Made by a program: the position numbers and the translations under genes. Below, piece after piece: positions 27,501 through 35,226 of a stretch of 38,767 nt of DNA. Each line of letters begins with the position of its first letter. Position 1 is the first letter of the stretch. The notes below the pieces were generated by a model. It was not told the origin of the DNA and did no database searches. It was given only the letters and a program-made list of their open reading frames with translations. The DNA comes from Myxococcaceae bacterium (GTDB taxonomy: Bacteria > Myxococcota_A > Polyangia > Polyangiales > Ga0077539): contig SCUS01000009.1 in NCBI GenBank assembly GCA_004297725.1, forward strand, positions 1-38,767, written 5' to 3'.

Positions 27501-28865
27501 GTAGGTGCTGTGGAAGTTCATGCCGGTGAGGGTCACCGGGACGAGCCGCGCGGTGCACTCGCCGCGAGGCATGATCGCGGTGACCACCGGGTCGGCGTAG
27601 AAGGTGATGGAGCGGGGACCGGTGCCGGAGGCCATGCCGACCATGCCCTGGCACTCGTTGTCGGCGCCGGTGGGCGAGGTCCCTTCGGGGCACTGGGGCA
27701 TGAAGGCCGTGCCGCAGGAGTCGGCGTTGCGGATGGCCAAGGCGTAGCCGCCGCCCGGAGCGACGGCGCTCGCGGGCACCGTGAGGGTGAGGGTGTCGAA
27801 GTCGTTTGAGCTGCCGGTGGAGCTCGCGTAGACGATGTTGCCCGCGGGCACCTCGAAGGGGGTCATGGCGGCGATGGTCGCCGTGAGCCCGTGGCGGAAG
27901 TGGGCGCCGCGCACGATGAAGCGCTGCTCCCTGGAGCTGCACGCGGAGACCGGCGCCACCGAGCGCACCTCCGGCGGGGGCACGACGTTGAAGAGCGACG
28001 GGGCCGTGGAGTGGCAGCCCTGCGGGTACTGCGTCCCGGTGAGGTCGGCGCCCGCGTCGCCCGAAGCGACGCCCGCGTCGCCCGCAGGAGCGCCCGTCGA
28101 CGAGGTGCCGTCGGGGTTGGTGACGCGGAAGCCGTAGCGCCCCGGGGCGAGGCGCAGCGCCGGGTCCATCGGGGCCTGGAGCGTCACCCGGAGCTCGCGC
28201 TCGGAGGTCACCCGGATGTCCCGGTCGGCCACCCGTCGCACGACGGCGCCGCGGGCGTTGATGACCTCGACCACGGGCGTCGGGTCCATCGGGCGGAAGC
28301 CCGTGCCGGTGACGGTGAGCGTGGTGACGGCGGCGTTGCAGACGGTCTGCGCCTCGTCGGCGTCGACGCCCGTCGTGGGGACCGTCGGGTCGAGGCGGGC
28401 CGCGGAGGCCACCGTCGGGGGAGGCACCACGCGCAGCGAGCCCGTCATGGTGAGCGCCCCCTGGCCGTCGGGGTTGGTCACCGACACGGTGTACGAGCCG
28501 GGCGCGAGCGCGCCGCTGCCGCTGGTGCTCCGGGTCACCCAGAGCGCCATCTCCCGGGCGGAGACGAACTCCACCTGGCGCACCGGCACCTCGCGCCCGT
28601 CGGCCGAGCGGAGCGTCACCCGGGGGATCGCCAGCGAGGCGTCGGGCGTGAAGGTGTCGATCGGCAGCGGCGCGAAGGAGGCGCCCGCGGTCGCGCGAAA
28701 CACCACGCGGGTCTGCAGCCCCTGGTTCTCCGCGTCGGAGGCGTTGCACACCGTGGCGGGCGCGACGGCAGGATCGAGAGAGAGCGGCGGGCCGGTGATC
28801 TCTTCGGCGCACCCCGAGACGCAGAGGGCGCTCAGGGCGAGGACGGACAGGAAGGCGATCTTCAT
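24510..28865 (-). CDS. Giant IPT/TIG-domain and kelch-repeat lipoprotein
   Basis: This 1451-residue protein has an AGGAG 8 bases before the ATG and a signal ending ALCVSGC (lipid Cys19). From about residue 50 to 930 it is a string of roughly nine immunoglobulin-like IPT/TIG domains, each with an opening like PxVxSVxPxxG followed by VTGTNFHS-type turns and VTSPTTLTADLP. Several begin with a conserved Cys that may pair with a GCGA or GCAA loop. The C-terminal part (about 990-1451) carries kelch-type motifs (FLHAIGGDSGAG, LYVLGGANGSG, VYVTGGFGAGG, FYAMGGTSGM, FFLVGGTSTG) with an FN3-like insert (LRWSPVPGAASYRVYRTA). It is probably a long surface stalk with a beta-propeller tip. The His-rich barrel follows in the same operon. 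Confidence 0.88.
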   Translation of the reverse strand: MKIAFLSVLALSALCVSGCAEEITGPPLSLDPAVAPATVCNASDAENQGLQTRVVFRATAGASFAPLPIDTFTPDASLAIPRVTLRSADGREVPVRQVEFVSAREMALWVTRSTSGSGALAPGSYTVSVTNPDGQGALTMTGSLRVVPPPTVASAARLDPTVPTTGVDADEAQTVCNAAVTTLTVTGTGFRPMDPTPVVEVINARGAVVRRVADRDIRVTSERELRVTLQAPMDPALRLAPGRYGFRVTNPDGTSSTGAPAGDAGVASGDAGADLTGTQYPQGCHSTAPSLFNVVPPPEVRSVAPVSACSSREQRFIVRGAHFRHGLTATIAAMTPFEVPAGNIVYASSTGSSNDFDTLTLTVPASAVAPGGGYALAIRNADSCGTAFMPQCPEGTSPTGADNECQGMVGMASGTGPRSITFYADPVVTAIMPRGECTARLVPVTLTGMNFHSTYGVQPTVRIHDVALENVRVTSPTTITADIPMTLMAGAPLGTPYDVSVTVPEGCGANLPRGFTLFPPVTASSVSPGAVCVDRPGTTLTVTGTNFHSFEGVGPTVTLGSTPPTALTNVRVVSPTTLTADLPMATPPGGPYDVTVTSPVGCGATVSRAFTYYAAPTVTAAVAQASCTGGNPVLVITGTNLHATGATQPTVTLDTPTPTALTNVRATSDTTVLAELPLGLPMGSYTARVTMPEGCAASSAPFVYNPGALVTPTLAGMIPSRGWNGIDMPVTIVGTGLATLTSLSLRGAGAAGGDLALTDISVVGSDLLNATIPSGGRAGGPYDLVSTVAGCPITLPRAYTISDAPAITITGVTPPFGWTGGSTPILLQGTGFVSTPRLYIIVPSLRPRMRPLSRPVFINPNSVSAVVPAGLPPGTYDLAAINPDGGGGVIRGAFRVTMLPPPTINTVTPGAGTTQSPTPVTITGANFRASQVTLRSSAGASFNGTVTAATATSLSVTLPTNTMATGAYIVRVNNPDESTFADFGSFVVTNPSVKLGPFASATALTTARRGAAVLASQVNPVTRFLHAIGGDSGAGGTTHASVEFASVDLFGRLGAWRLQRYRLPTPITGVATSAIERGGFLYVLGGANGSGAPQSTVLRARVLDFSTAPVIGDPEITRTSSAGLAAGAWIYRVAAVMGATDAANPGGETLPSDEVTAYFVFNSTVRLRWSPVPGAASYRVYRTATVNGASGSEVLLSTTSSGATTFVDDASATPSATGLDTQPLAVGSTGVWATLGTGLTTARATTAAAIAPDPSGNLFVYALTGRGPSGPLATYEYASLSADGSTLGAFTAGPSPFPTAREFAASAVASPQSAPSVSSAVFVYVTGGFGAGGSLRTTESARVSSGGALMSPADTNSYAMRRGALSSMIVNGEFYAMGGTSGMNPTSSALDSTNLSTLASSGTPGSFSNASVSMITGRQNFGLALASAYFFLVGGTSTGTNALTSVEQTIY

Positions 28866-29040
28866 CGAAAGACTCCTAAGGGAGTGGGAGGGGGTCGGCA
28901 CCGCGACACTTGCCGTCGCGGCCATCGACGCCAGCAGACCTGCGAGGCGTCTTCGCAACGAGCACGCCATCGCCGCGTAGCCATGTTTTCTCGGTGAATC
29001 GTGGCTCTCCGGGGCCCTGCGATGTGCGGTGCGTGTACAG

Positions 29041-29067
29041 GCGGCTGTGCATCGTCGACACAGCCGC
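29041..29067 (-). terminator. Perfect 9-bp hairpin between the Cys-repeat gene and the IPT/kelch gene
   Basis: GCGGCTGTG (29041-29049) and CACAGCCGC (29059-29067) form a perfect 9-bp stem with a 9-base loop, 23 bases past the stop at 29090 in the leftward direction. No T-run follows, so it may be a factor-dependent terminator, attenuator or mRNA-end stabiliser. It separates the Cys-repeat gene from the IPT/kelch gene. Confidence 0.5.
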
Positions 29068-29089
29068 TCCGCGGGTTGAAGGGTGGACT

Positions 29090-31993
29090 TCAGTTGTTGG
29101 GAGCGCCCTGGCAGATCCAGGTGCGGATCAGGTCGATCTGCGAGCTCGGGAGCGCGGCGCCCCGCAGCGGCATCTGGCCGCCGCTGCACAGGTTGGTGCC
29201 CGTGAGCTTGTCGACGAGGTAGCTGCTCCCGGGGAGGCCCGGCGCCACGCGCAGCCGGGTGCCGCATCCGGAGGCCGCGTTGACGAGCGCCCGGTACGAG
29301 CTCCCGCTCCCCAGCGCCAGGTCGCCCGAGGGGCGCACCCCGCCGTGGCAGCCGGTGACGCAGGTGGCGGTGAAGATGGGCTGCACCTGCGAGCCGAAGC
29401 TCACCGCCGTCGCCGAGCACGAGGCGCAGGCGCCGCCGGAGCAGGTCTGGCCCGAGGCGCAGGCGCGCCCGCAGGCGCCGCAGTTGGCCGGGTCCGTGGC
29501 CGTCATCACGCACTGCCCGCCGCAGAGCGTGGAGCCCGCCGGGCAGGTCGAGGTGCAGCTCCCGCTCGCGCAGGTCTGCCCCGCGGGACACGCCGTCCCG
29601 CACGCTCCGCAGTTGGCCGTGTCGGTGGCGGTGTCGACGCAGCGGCCGCCGCACGTGCTGAGCCCCGCCGAGCAGCCGCACACCCCCGCGGTGCACACCT
29701 GCTCCGAGGTGCAGGTGCGCCCGCACGCGCCGCAGTTGGAGGAGTCCGAGGCCGTCATCACGCACGCCCCGCTGCAGAGCGTGGAGCCCGCCGGGCAGGT
29801 CGAGGAGCAGCGCCCTCCCGCGCAGGTCTGCCCCGCGGCGCAGGTCGTTGCGCACGCGCCGCAGTTGGCCGTGTCGGTGGCCGTGTCCACGCAGCGCCCG
29901 CCGCAGAGGGTCTGTCCGCTCGGGCACACGCAGGCGCCGCCCGAGCACGACTGTCCGCTGGCGCAGGCGCGGCCGCAGGCGCCGCAGTTCGTGGCGCTGG
30001 TCTGCGTGTCGACGCAGGCGCCGCTGCAGAGCGTCGCGCCCACCGGGCAGGACGAGCTGCACCGCCCGCTGGTGCAGGTCTGCCCCGCGGCGCAGGCCGC
30101 TCCGCACGCTCCGCAGTTGGCGGCGTCGGTGGCCGTGTTCACGCAGCGCCCGCCGCAGAGGGTCTGGCCGCTCGGGCACGAGCACACCCCGCCGGAGCAG
30201 CTCTGGCCCGTGCCGCAGGCGCGCCCGCAGGCGCCGCAGTTGGAGGCGTCGGTGGCGGTGTTCACGCACGCTCCGCCGCACGCGCTCTGGCCCGTCGGGC
30301 AGCCGCACGACCCGGCCGCGCACGACTGGCCCGACGCGCAGACCCGACCGCAGGCGCCGCAGTTGGAGGCGTCGGTGGCGGTGCTCACGCAGCGCCCGCC
30401 GCAGAGGGCCTGGCCCGACGGGCAGGAGCACACCCCGCCGGAGCAGGTCTGTCCCGTCGCGCAGGCGCGGCCGCAGGCGCCGCAGTTGGAGACGTCCGCC
30501 GCGACGGTCACGCAGCTCCCGCTGCAGTTGGTGGTGCCGAGGGGGCAGGCGCCGCGGGCGCAGGTCCCGGCGGAGCACACGAAGCCCGCGCCGCAGGCAC
30601 GGCCGCAGGCGCCGCAGTTGGACGCGTCCGAGGCGAGGGCCACGCAGCGGCCGCCGCACGCGACCTGGCCCGCCGGGCACGCGCACAGTCCCGCCGCGCA
30701 GGTCTGGCCGCTGGCGGGGCACACGACGCCGCAGGCGCCGCAGTTCGACGGGTCGGTCGCGGTGGTGATGCAGCGCCCGCCGCAGAGCGTCTGGCCGCTC
30801 GGGCACGCGCACGCGCCGCCCACGCAGCTCTGGCCCGTGCCGCAGGCGCGCCCGCAGGCGCCGCAGTTGGACGCGTCGCTGGTGGTGGTCACGCAGCGCC
30901 CCGAGCAGACCACCTGGCCCGGCGAGCAGACGCACGACCCGCCGGTGCACGACTGCCCGACGGCGCAGGTTCGCCCGCAGGCGCCGCAGTTGGACGCGTC
31001 GCTGGAGGTCACCACGCACTGCCCGCCGCACGACGCCTGCCCCGACGGGCACACGCACAGGCCGCCCGCGCAGGTCTGCCCGGCGCCGCAGGCGCGCCCG
31101 CAGGCGCCGCAGTGGAGGGCGCTGGTCGCGGTCGCGACGCAGGCCCCGGAGCAGGCGGTCTGACCCGTCGGGCACACGCACGCGCCGGCCGCGCAGCTCT
31201 GGCCCGCGGGGCACGCGCGCCCGCACATGCCGCAGTTCATCCCGTCGGTGGCGGTGTTCACGCAGCGGCCGCCGCACGCGCTCTGGCCCGTCGGGCAGGC
31301 GCACGCGCCGGCCGAGCAGGCGAGGCCCGTCGGGCACGCGCGCCCGCAGCCGCCGCAGTTCATCCCGTCGGTCATGGGGTTCACGCACGCGGCGCCGCAG
31401 GCGAGCTGCCCGGCGGGACAGCTCATGCCCGAGTCCATCGAGGCGTCGGCGGTCGTCGCGTCCATCGAGGCGTCGGACATCGGGCGCACCGCGGCGTCGA
31501 TCGCCCCGGCGTCGGTGCCGGCGAGCGAGGTGATCCACTCCCGCACGCACGCGACCTCCGTCGACGTGAGGGGGTCGCCGCCCAGCGGCATCCTCGATCC
31601 GCAGACGGGCGACGCGCCGGTCAGCTTCTGGAAGAGGTACGAGGCGTCGGGGTCGCCGGGCACCAGCAGCCGGCGGCCGTTGCAGTCGTCCGAGGTGGCG
31701 CGGAGGAGCCTCGCGACGACGTCGGGCGCCACGAGGTCGAGGCCCACGGAGGCGCGCTGGCCCTCGTGACAGCCGGCGGTTCCGCAGCGCGGCGCGAAGA
31801 TGTGGGACTGCACCTCGGCGGTCGTGTGGCCGCACGGCGCCTCGTCGCCTCCGCAACCCGAGAGCGCGAGGCCCACGAGGGCCGTGAGCCACAGCGCGAG
31901 GCGCCCATCGGGGGCGATGGGGGAGGAGGTGTGGCGCTGTCGTGAAGTCGAATGAAATCCAGTAGTTCGAAGGTGTGAGCGCTCTGATGCCAT
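29090..31993 (-). CDS. Sixteen-module Stig1-like Cys-repeat protein with cytochrome-like domains at both ends
   Basis: This 967-residue lipoprotein has a long basic N terminus, a hydrophobic core and LALSGC. An N-terminal domain (about 50-150) contains CGTAGCH and a later RMPLGG, and ends REWI. A C-terminal domain (about 860-967) repeats the plan with CVTGCH, QMPLRG and RTWI. This resembles planctomycete/myxobacterial cytochrome c modules with Met as a distal ligand, but the heme sites are CxxxxCH and CxxxCH, not CxxCH. Between them are sixteen modules of about 41 residues (CGGRCVNTATDxSNCGACGRACxxGQSCxxGxC), like Stig1 repeats, with eight Cys each. ATG 31993 is the only in-frame start before the signal. 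A perfect hairpin follows the stop. Confidence 0.85.
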   Translation of the reverse strand: MASERSHLRTTGFHSTSRQRHTSSPIAPDGRLALWLTALVGLALSGCGGDEAPCGHTTAEVQSHIFAPRCGTAGCHEGQRASVGLDLVAPDVVARLLRATSDDCNGRRLLVPGDPDASYLFQKLTGASPVCGSRMPLGGDPLTSTEVACVREWITSLAGTDAGAIDAAVRPMSDASMDATTADASMDSGMSCPAGQLACGAACVNPMTDGMNCGGCGRACPTGLACSAGACACPTGQSACGGRCVNTATDGMNCGMCGRACPAGQSCAAGACVCPTGQTACSGACVATATSALHCGACGRACGAGQTCAGGLCVCPSGQASCGGQCVVTSSDASNCGACGRTCAVGQSCTGGSCVCSPGQVVCSGRCVTTTSDASNCGACGRACGTGQSCVGGACACPSGQTLCGGRCITTATDPSNCGACGVVCPASGQTCAAGLCACPAGQVACGGRCVALASDASNCGACGRACGAGFVCSAGTCARGACPLGTTNCSGSCVTVAADVSNCGACGRACATGQTCSGGVCSCPSGQALCGGRCVSTATDASNCGACGRVCASGQSCAAGSCGCPTGQSACGGACVNTATDASNCGACGRACGTGQSCSGGVCSCPSGQTLCGGRCVNTATDAANCGACGAACAAGQTCTSGRCSSSCPVGATLCSGACVDTQTSATNCGACGRACASGQSCSGGACVCPSGQTLCGGRCVDTATDTANCGACATTCAAGQTCAGGRCSSTCPAGSTLCSGACVMTASDSSNCGACGRTCTSEQVCTAGVCGCSAGLSTCGGRCVDTATDTANCGACGTACPAGQTCASGSCTSTCPAGSTLCGGQCVMTATDPANCGACGRACASGQTCSGGACASCSATAVSFGSQVQPIFTATCVTGCHGGVRPSGDLALGSGSSYRALVNAASGCGTRLRVAPGLPGSSYLVDKLTGTNLCSGGQMPLRGAALPSSQIDLIRTWICQGAPNN

Positions 31994-32067
31994 GGGCCCG
32001 AGAGCTACCAAATTGCGTGCCCTTCGTGGTGGGCCAATGATGTCTCGTCGAGCGCGCTGCGCGGCGC

Positions 32068-32115
32068 TGTGCGGGTCGTATCCAGGGCGCACATCGGCTG
32101 TGCAACGACCGCACA
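32068..32115. promoter_or_regulatory. Imperfect inverted repeat in a divergent promoter region
   Basis: TGTGCGGGTCGT (32068-32079) is complementary to ACGACCGCACA (32105-32115) apart from one bulged G, with a 25-base loop. It lies between the leftward Cys-repeat gene (start 31993) and the rightward nuclease-like gene (start 32183). It could be an operator or a leader hairpin. No clear -10/-35 pair is assigned. Confidence 0.3.
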
Positions 32116-32182
32116 CCGCGACGCCCCTCGCTCGCCGATAATTTGGACGCTCCCTGCTCCGGCGGCGACGGTCGGGGCCCTG

Positions 32183-32854
32183 GTGTCCCTCTCGTCGATC
32201 CCTCCCGAGCTGCTGGTCGCGGTGTGCGTCGCGGCGCTGCTGCTCGCGATCGTGCAGACGGCGAGGCTCGCGTTCACCCGATGGCTCCCTCGCCGTCGCA
32301 TCGCGGTCGCTCGCGCGGCGGGGGCGGACGGCGAGCTTCGGGCCGAGCCGCTGCTGCGATCCCAGGGCTACGCGATCGTCGCTCGTCAGGCGCCGGTCAG
32401 CTACGACGTCGCGGTCGACGGAGAGCGCTTCGAGATCGCCCTGCGCGCGGACTTCCTGCTGGAGCGCGACGGCCGACGCTACGTGGCCGAGGTGAAGACG
32501 GGCCGCCTCGCGCCGCGGCTGGAGACCTCCGCCACGCGGCGGCAGCTGCTGGAGTACCGCGTGGCCTTCGACGTGGACGGCGTGCTGCTCGTCGACGTGG
32601 ACGCGGGTCGGGTGCACTCGCTGGAGTTTCCTTCGCACGCGCCGGGAGGGTCCGACGAGCCCCGGGTCGGGTGGCTGCTCTGGCTCGCGCTCGGAGGGGC
32701 GCTGGGCCTGGGCGCGTCGGCCGTCGAGGGGCGGCTGCACCCGCCGCACGCTGGGGACATCCGGGGAGGTTCAGACGTCGACGGGGGCTCGGCGACCATC
32801 GTCCCCGGTACGACCGCGAGGCCGTCGGCGAGGATCTCCCCGGTACGACCGTGA
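32183..32854 (+). CDS. Membrane-anchored PD-(D/E)XK nuclease-like protein
   Basis: This 223-residue protein starts at GTG 32183, just before the first membrane segment (LLVAVCVAALLLAIVQTARL). A cytosolic domain follows with Glu51 (ADGELRAEPLL), Asp90 (RADFLLERDGRRY) and Glu103-x-Lys105 (VAEVKTG), the order and spacing of a PD-(D/E)XK active site. A second membrane segment is WLLWLALGGALGLGASAV (164-181). The last 17 residues (from about 207, VPGTTARPSARISPVRP) are encoded by the 35-bp repeat element, which also supplies the TGA stop. The native C terminus has probably been replaced. An upstream ATG at 32069 is in frame but adds a non-conserved leader. The substrate is unknown; restriction-like or repair functions are possible. 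Confidence 0.7.
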   Translation: MSLSSIPPELLVAVCVAALLLAIVQTARLAFTRWLPRRRIAVARAAGADGELRAEPLLRSQGYAIVARQAPVSYDVAVDGERFEIALRADFLLERDGRRYVAEVKTGRLAPRLETSATRRQLLEYRVAFDVDGVLLVDVDAGRVHSLEFPSHAPGGSDEPRVGWLLWLALGGALGLGASAVEGRLHPPHAGDIRGGSDVDGGSATIVPGTTARPSARISPVRP

Positions 32855-33266
32855 GGCCGTCAGCGAGCGCTTCCCCGGTACGACCGTGAGGCCGTCAGCG
32901 AGCGCTTCCCCGGTACGACCGCGAGGACGTCAGCGACCAGAGCCAGACCCTGAGCGTTAGCGAGGGAGAGCGACCTACCACGCTGCCAGTCGTCGTCTGG
33001 GAACGTGGTCGGCTTCCGGGCATAGGCGGCGTCGGAGTTCCGCGCTGGCAGCGTGGTAGGTCGCTCCCGCTCCCTCACGGTCGCGGTCTGGCTCTGGTCG
33101 CTGACGGCCTCGCGGTCGTACCGGGGAAGCGGTCGCTGACGGCCTCGCGGTCGTACCGGGGAAGCGGTCGCCGACGGCCTCGCGGTCGTACCGGGGAAGC
33201 GCTCGCTGGCGGCCTCGCGGTCGTACCGGGGAAGCGCTCGCCGACGGCCTCGCGGTCGTACCGGGG
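32803..33266. repeat. Palindromic repeat element, copy B (4 + 5 units of 35 bp)
   Basis: The left arm has four tandem 35-bp units beginning CCCCGGTACGACCG at 32803, 32838, 32873 and 32908. An inner arm of 52 bases (32938-32989) follows. The inner arm returns inverted at 33045-33096, its innermost 22 bases and outermost 12 bases matching exactly, followed by five inverted units whose CCGGGG ends lie at 33126, 33161, 33196, 33231 and 33266. The 55-base centre carries GAACGTGG and CGGAGTTCC. It fills the gap between the nuclease-like gene, whose 3' end it overlaps, and the DUF2293 gene. It is the same family as copy A at 10808-11070. No protein gene is supported inside; open frames are artefacts of the array. 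Confidence 0.92.
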
Positions 33267-33340
33267 AGAGTCCCGTCGACCGCGCCCTGACGGCCGAAAA
33301 GGCGGAGTCCGCCCGGTGGCGGTGGTAGGCGTCGGGGCGC

Positions 33341-34027
33341 ATGGCCACGCCCTCCGAACGAACGCTCACCGTCGCTCCCACCGCTGATCCGACCCGGGTG
33401 CGCGCCTCCGACGGCGCGGTGCTCTCGGCCCCCGAAGGGTGGGCGCTGCTGCCTCCTGGCGACGCCGGGCTCACCCGTCGCGTGAAGGCCGCCGGTCCCA
33501 CCTGGACGGTCATCGAGCGCAGGGGCAACAAGAACTTCTCCCGCGGGGTGTGGGCTCCGGCCGCGCACATCGACACCGCCCGGGGCGCGCTGGAGGCCGA
33601 GCGGGCGACCCCCGCCTACGCCCGCCGCCTCGCCTCCGACGCGAAGCGACGCGACGCCGCGCAGGGCGAGTACGTGCGCGCGTTCGAGGAGGAGGTGCTC
33701 GGCTTCCTCCGCTTCGCGCCCACCTGGGCGGAGCAGGGGAGGGCGCTCGCCTCGGCGGTCACCGCGCACGCCACGCCGGTGGGCAGCGGAACCGTCGCCC
33801 GCACGCAGCGCATCCCGGTGGAGCAGCGCGCGGAGTCGGCGGTGATCGCGTGGATGCGCCACCAGACGACGGCCTACGACTCGATGAAGATCGCGAGGGT
33901 GAAGGGAGAGCGCCGCGCCGTGCGAAGGGAGCTCGCGGAGATCGCCAGGAGGGTGCTCGACGCGCACCGCCGCGACGTCGCCCACGCGGCCTCGGGGTGC
34001 TCGCTCTGCGGCGCCCTCACGGCCTGA
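33341..34027 (+). CDS. DUF2293 domain protein
   Basis: This 228-residue cytosolic protein has the DUF2293 signature at its C-terminal part: AVIAWMRHQTTAYDSMKI followed by ARVKGERRAVRRELAE at residues about 167-200. The N-terminal half begins ASDGAVLSAPEGWALLPPGDAGLTRRVKAAG and contains TWTVIERRGNKNFSRGVWAP, a segment conserved in bacterial members in my recollection. It ends CSLCGALTA, a possible single Cys-x-x-Cys. The function of the family is unknown; the basic helical C terminus suggests nucleic-acid or ribosome contact. It starts 75 bases after the palindromic element and converges on the site-2 protease gene with a 6-base gap. Its ribosome site is weak. Confidence 0.85.
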   Translation: MATPSERTLTVAPTADPTRVRASDGAVLSAPEGWALLPPGDAGLTRRVKAAGPTWTVIERRGNKNFSRGVWAPAAHIDTARGALEAERATPAYARRLASDAKRRDAAQGEYVRAFEEEVLGFLRFAPTWAEQGRALASAVTAHATPVGSGTVARTQRIPVEQRAESAVIAWMRHQTTAYDSMKIARVKGERRAVRRELAEIARRVLDAHRRDVAHAASGCSLCGALTA

Positions 34028-34033
34028 GCGTCG

Positions 34034-35137
34034 CTACCCCTCGGCGCGAAACGGCGGAGCCTTCAGCGCCGAGCGGACCATCATCAGCTCGCTCACGTTG
34101 TCGGGCGTGAGCATCCCGACCACGCGCCCGTCGGCGACCACCGGGAGCGAGCGGCACTCGCGGTCCTCGAGGCGGGCGAGGGCCACGTCGAGCATCTCGT
34201 AGGGGTGCGCGATGACGAAGCGGCGGTCCATCACCTCGGAGACGCGGTGCTCGGTGCCCTTCTCGGCGAGGCCCTTGATGAGCCCGGAGCGGGTGAGCAC
34301 CCCGAGCACCTGGCCGTCGTGGCCGACGACGGGGAAGTCGACCTGCGAGCCCGCGAGCAGCGTGCGCACCGCGTCGCCGAGCGTGTCGTCCGCCGAGAGG
34401 ATGTGAAACTCCGTCTGCATGGCCGTCCTCGTGGGGATGCCGTGCAGCGCGGCCTTCATCTGCACCCCGGCGGCCTCGCTGGCGGCGCCGATCCAGACGA
34501 AGAGCGCGATGAAGACCAGGATCGGGTTGTAGAGCACCCCGAGCACGCCGAAGAGGAGGGCGATGCCCTGGCCGAGCTGCGCCGCGAGCTGCGTGGCCGC
34601 CACGTAGTCGCCTCGCAGCGCGAGCAGCGCGCGGAGGGCGCGCCCGCCGTCCATGGGGAAGGCCGGGACCAGGTTGAAGATCGCGAGCCCCACGTTGACC
34701 CAGAGCAGCCGTGGGATGAACGAGCCCATCCCCCGGGCGTTGGCGAGGTCGGGCACCAGGGCGGCGCCCGCGACGCTCAGGCCGACGAGCAGCACCGCCG
34801 CGATGACCACGTTGACCGCGGGGCCCGCGAGGGCCACCAGAAACTCCTGCCAGGGCTTCTCGGGCATCCGCTCCATGCGGGCGACGCCGCCGATGGGGAG
34901 CAGGGTGATGTCCCGGGTCTTGATGCCGAAGCGCCTCGCGGTGAGCGCGTGGCCGAGCTCATGGAGCACCACGCTGGCGAAGACCGCGAGCATCGAGAGC
35001 ACCCCGACGACCATCTCGGCAGACTCTCGGGTGCGGAGGTAGGTCGAGAGGGCCACCCAGCCCAGGAAGACCGCGAAGGTCACGTGGACGTAGACGTCGA
35101 TCCCGAACACCCGACCCAGCTTCCACGACCAGCCCAT
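34034..35137 (-). CDS. Site-2 protease (M50 family) with C-terminal CBS pair
   Basis: This 367-residue intramembrane metalloprotease is of the SpoIVFB/Rip3 type. It begins GWSWKLGRVFGIDVYVHVTF, typical of this subgroup. Zinc ligands are in HELGH (59-63), and the third ligand Asp163 is in VPAFPMDGGRALRA. Six membrane segments are likely. Residues about 245-360 hold two CBS motifs (ILSADDTLGDAVRTLL to DFPVVGHDGQVLGVLT; VIAHPYEMLDVAL to SLPVVADGRVVGMLT), which usually bind adenine nucleotides and could gate proteolysis by energy state. All catalytic residues are present. GGGAGGTGA just before the ATG at 35137 confirms the start. It is divergent from the glycosidase. Its substrate (a membrane-bound anti-sigma or transcription factor) is not in this window. 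Confidence 0.93.
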   Translation of the reverse strand: MGWSWKLGRVFGIDVYVHVTFAVFLGWVALSTYLRTRESAEMVVGVLSMLAVFASVVLHELGHALTARRFGIKTRDITLLPIGGVARMERMPEKPWQEFLVALAGPAVNVVIAAVLLVGLSVAGAALVPDLANARGMGSFIPRLLWVNVGLAIFNLVPAFPMDGGRALRALLALRGDYVAATQLAAQLGQGIALLFGVLGVLYNPILVFIALFVWIGAASEAAGVQMKAALHGIPTRTAMQTEFHILSADDTLGDAVRTLLAGSQVDFPVVGHDGQVLGVLTRSGLIKGLAEKGTEHRVSEVMDRRFVIAHPYEMLDVALARLEDRECRSLPVVADGRVVGMLTPDNVSELMMVRSALKAPPFRAEG

Positions 35138-35226
35138 GCGCTCACCTCCCCCGAAGCGTGCGCTCTCTCCGCGACGACGGCCATGGACTCTCCTCGGGCC
35201 CTCCTCCTGCTCTACGATCGCGCCCG

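Noticed and set aside
29259..31163. A 634-codon plus-strand open frame with HAPQL-type repeats opposite the Cys-repeat gene
   Set aside because: Its periodicity is the mirror of the 41-residue repeats on the other strand; the product is Pro/Gln/His-rich with no signal or domain.
24510..32114. A very long open frame of about 2500 codons spanning the IPT/kelch gene and on through the Cys-repeat region
   Set aside because: Only 24510-28865 is coding in this frame. Beyond that it is an out-of-frame reading of the Cys-repeat gene, with Arg-rich low-quality translation and no domains.
32803..33266. Possible CRISPR array, given 35-bp repeats
   Set aside because: Units are contiguous with no spacers, the array is inverted across a centre, and no cas genes are near.
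32860..33985. Open frames across the palindromic element encoding RPRG/PGTTARPSA repeats
   Set aside because: They are translations of non-coding 35-bp units. The period is not a multiple of 3, so each unit is read in a different frame, and no start context is credible.
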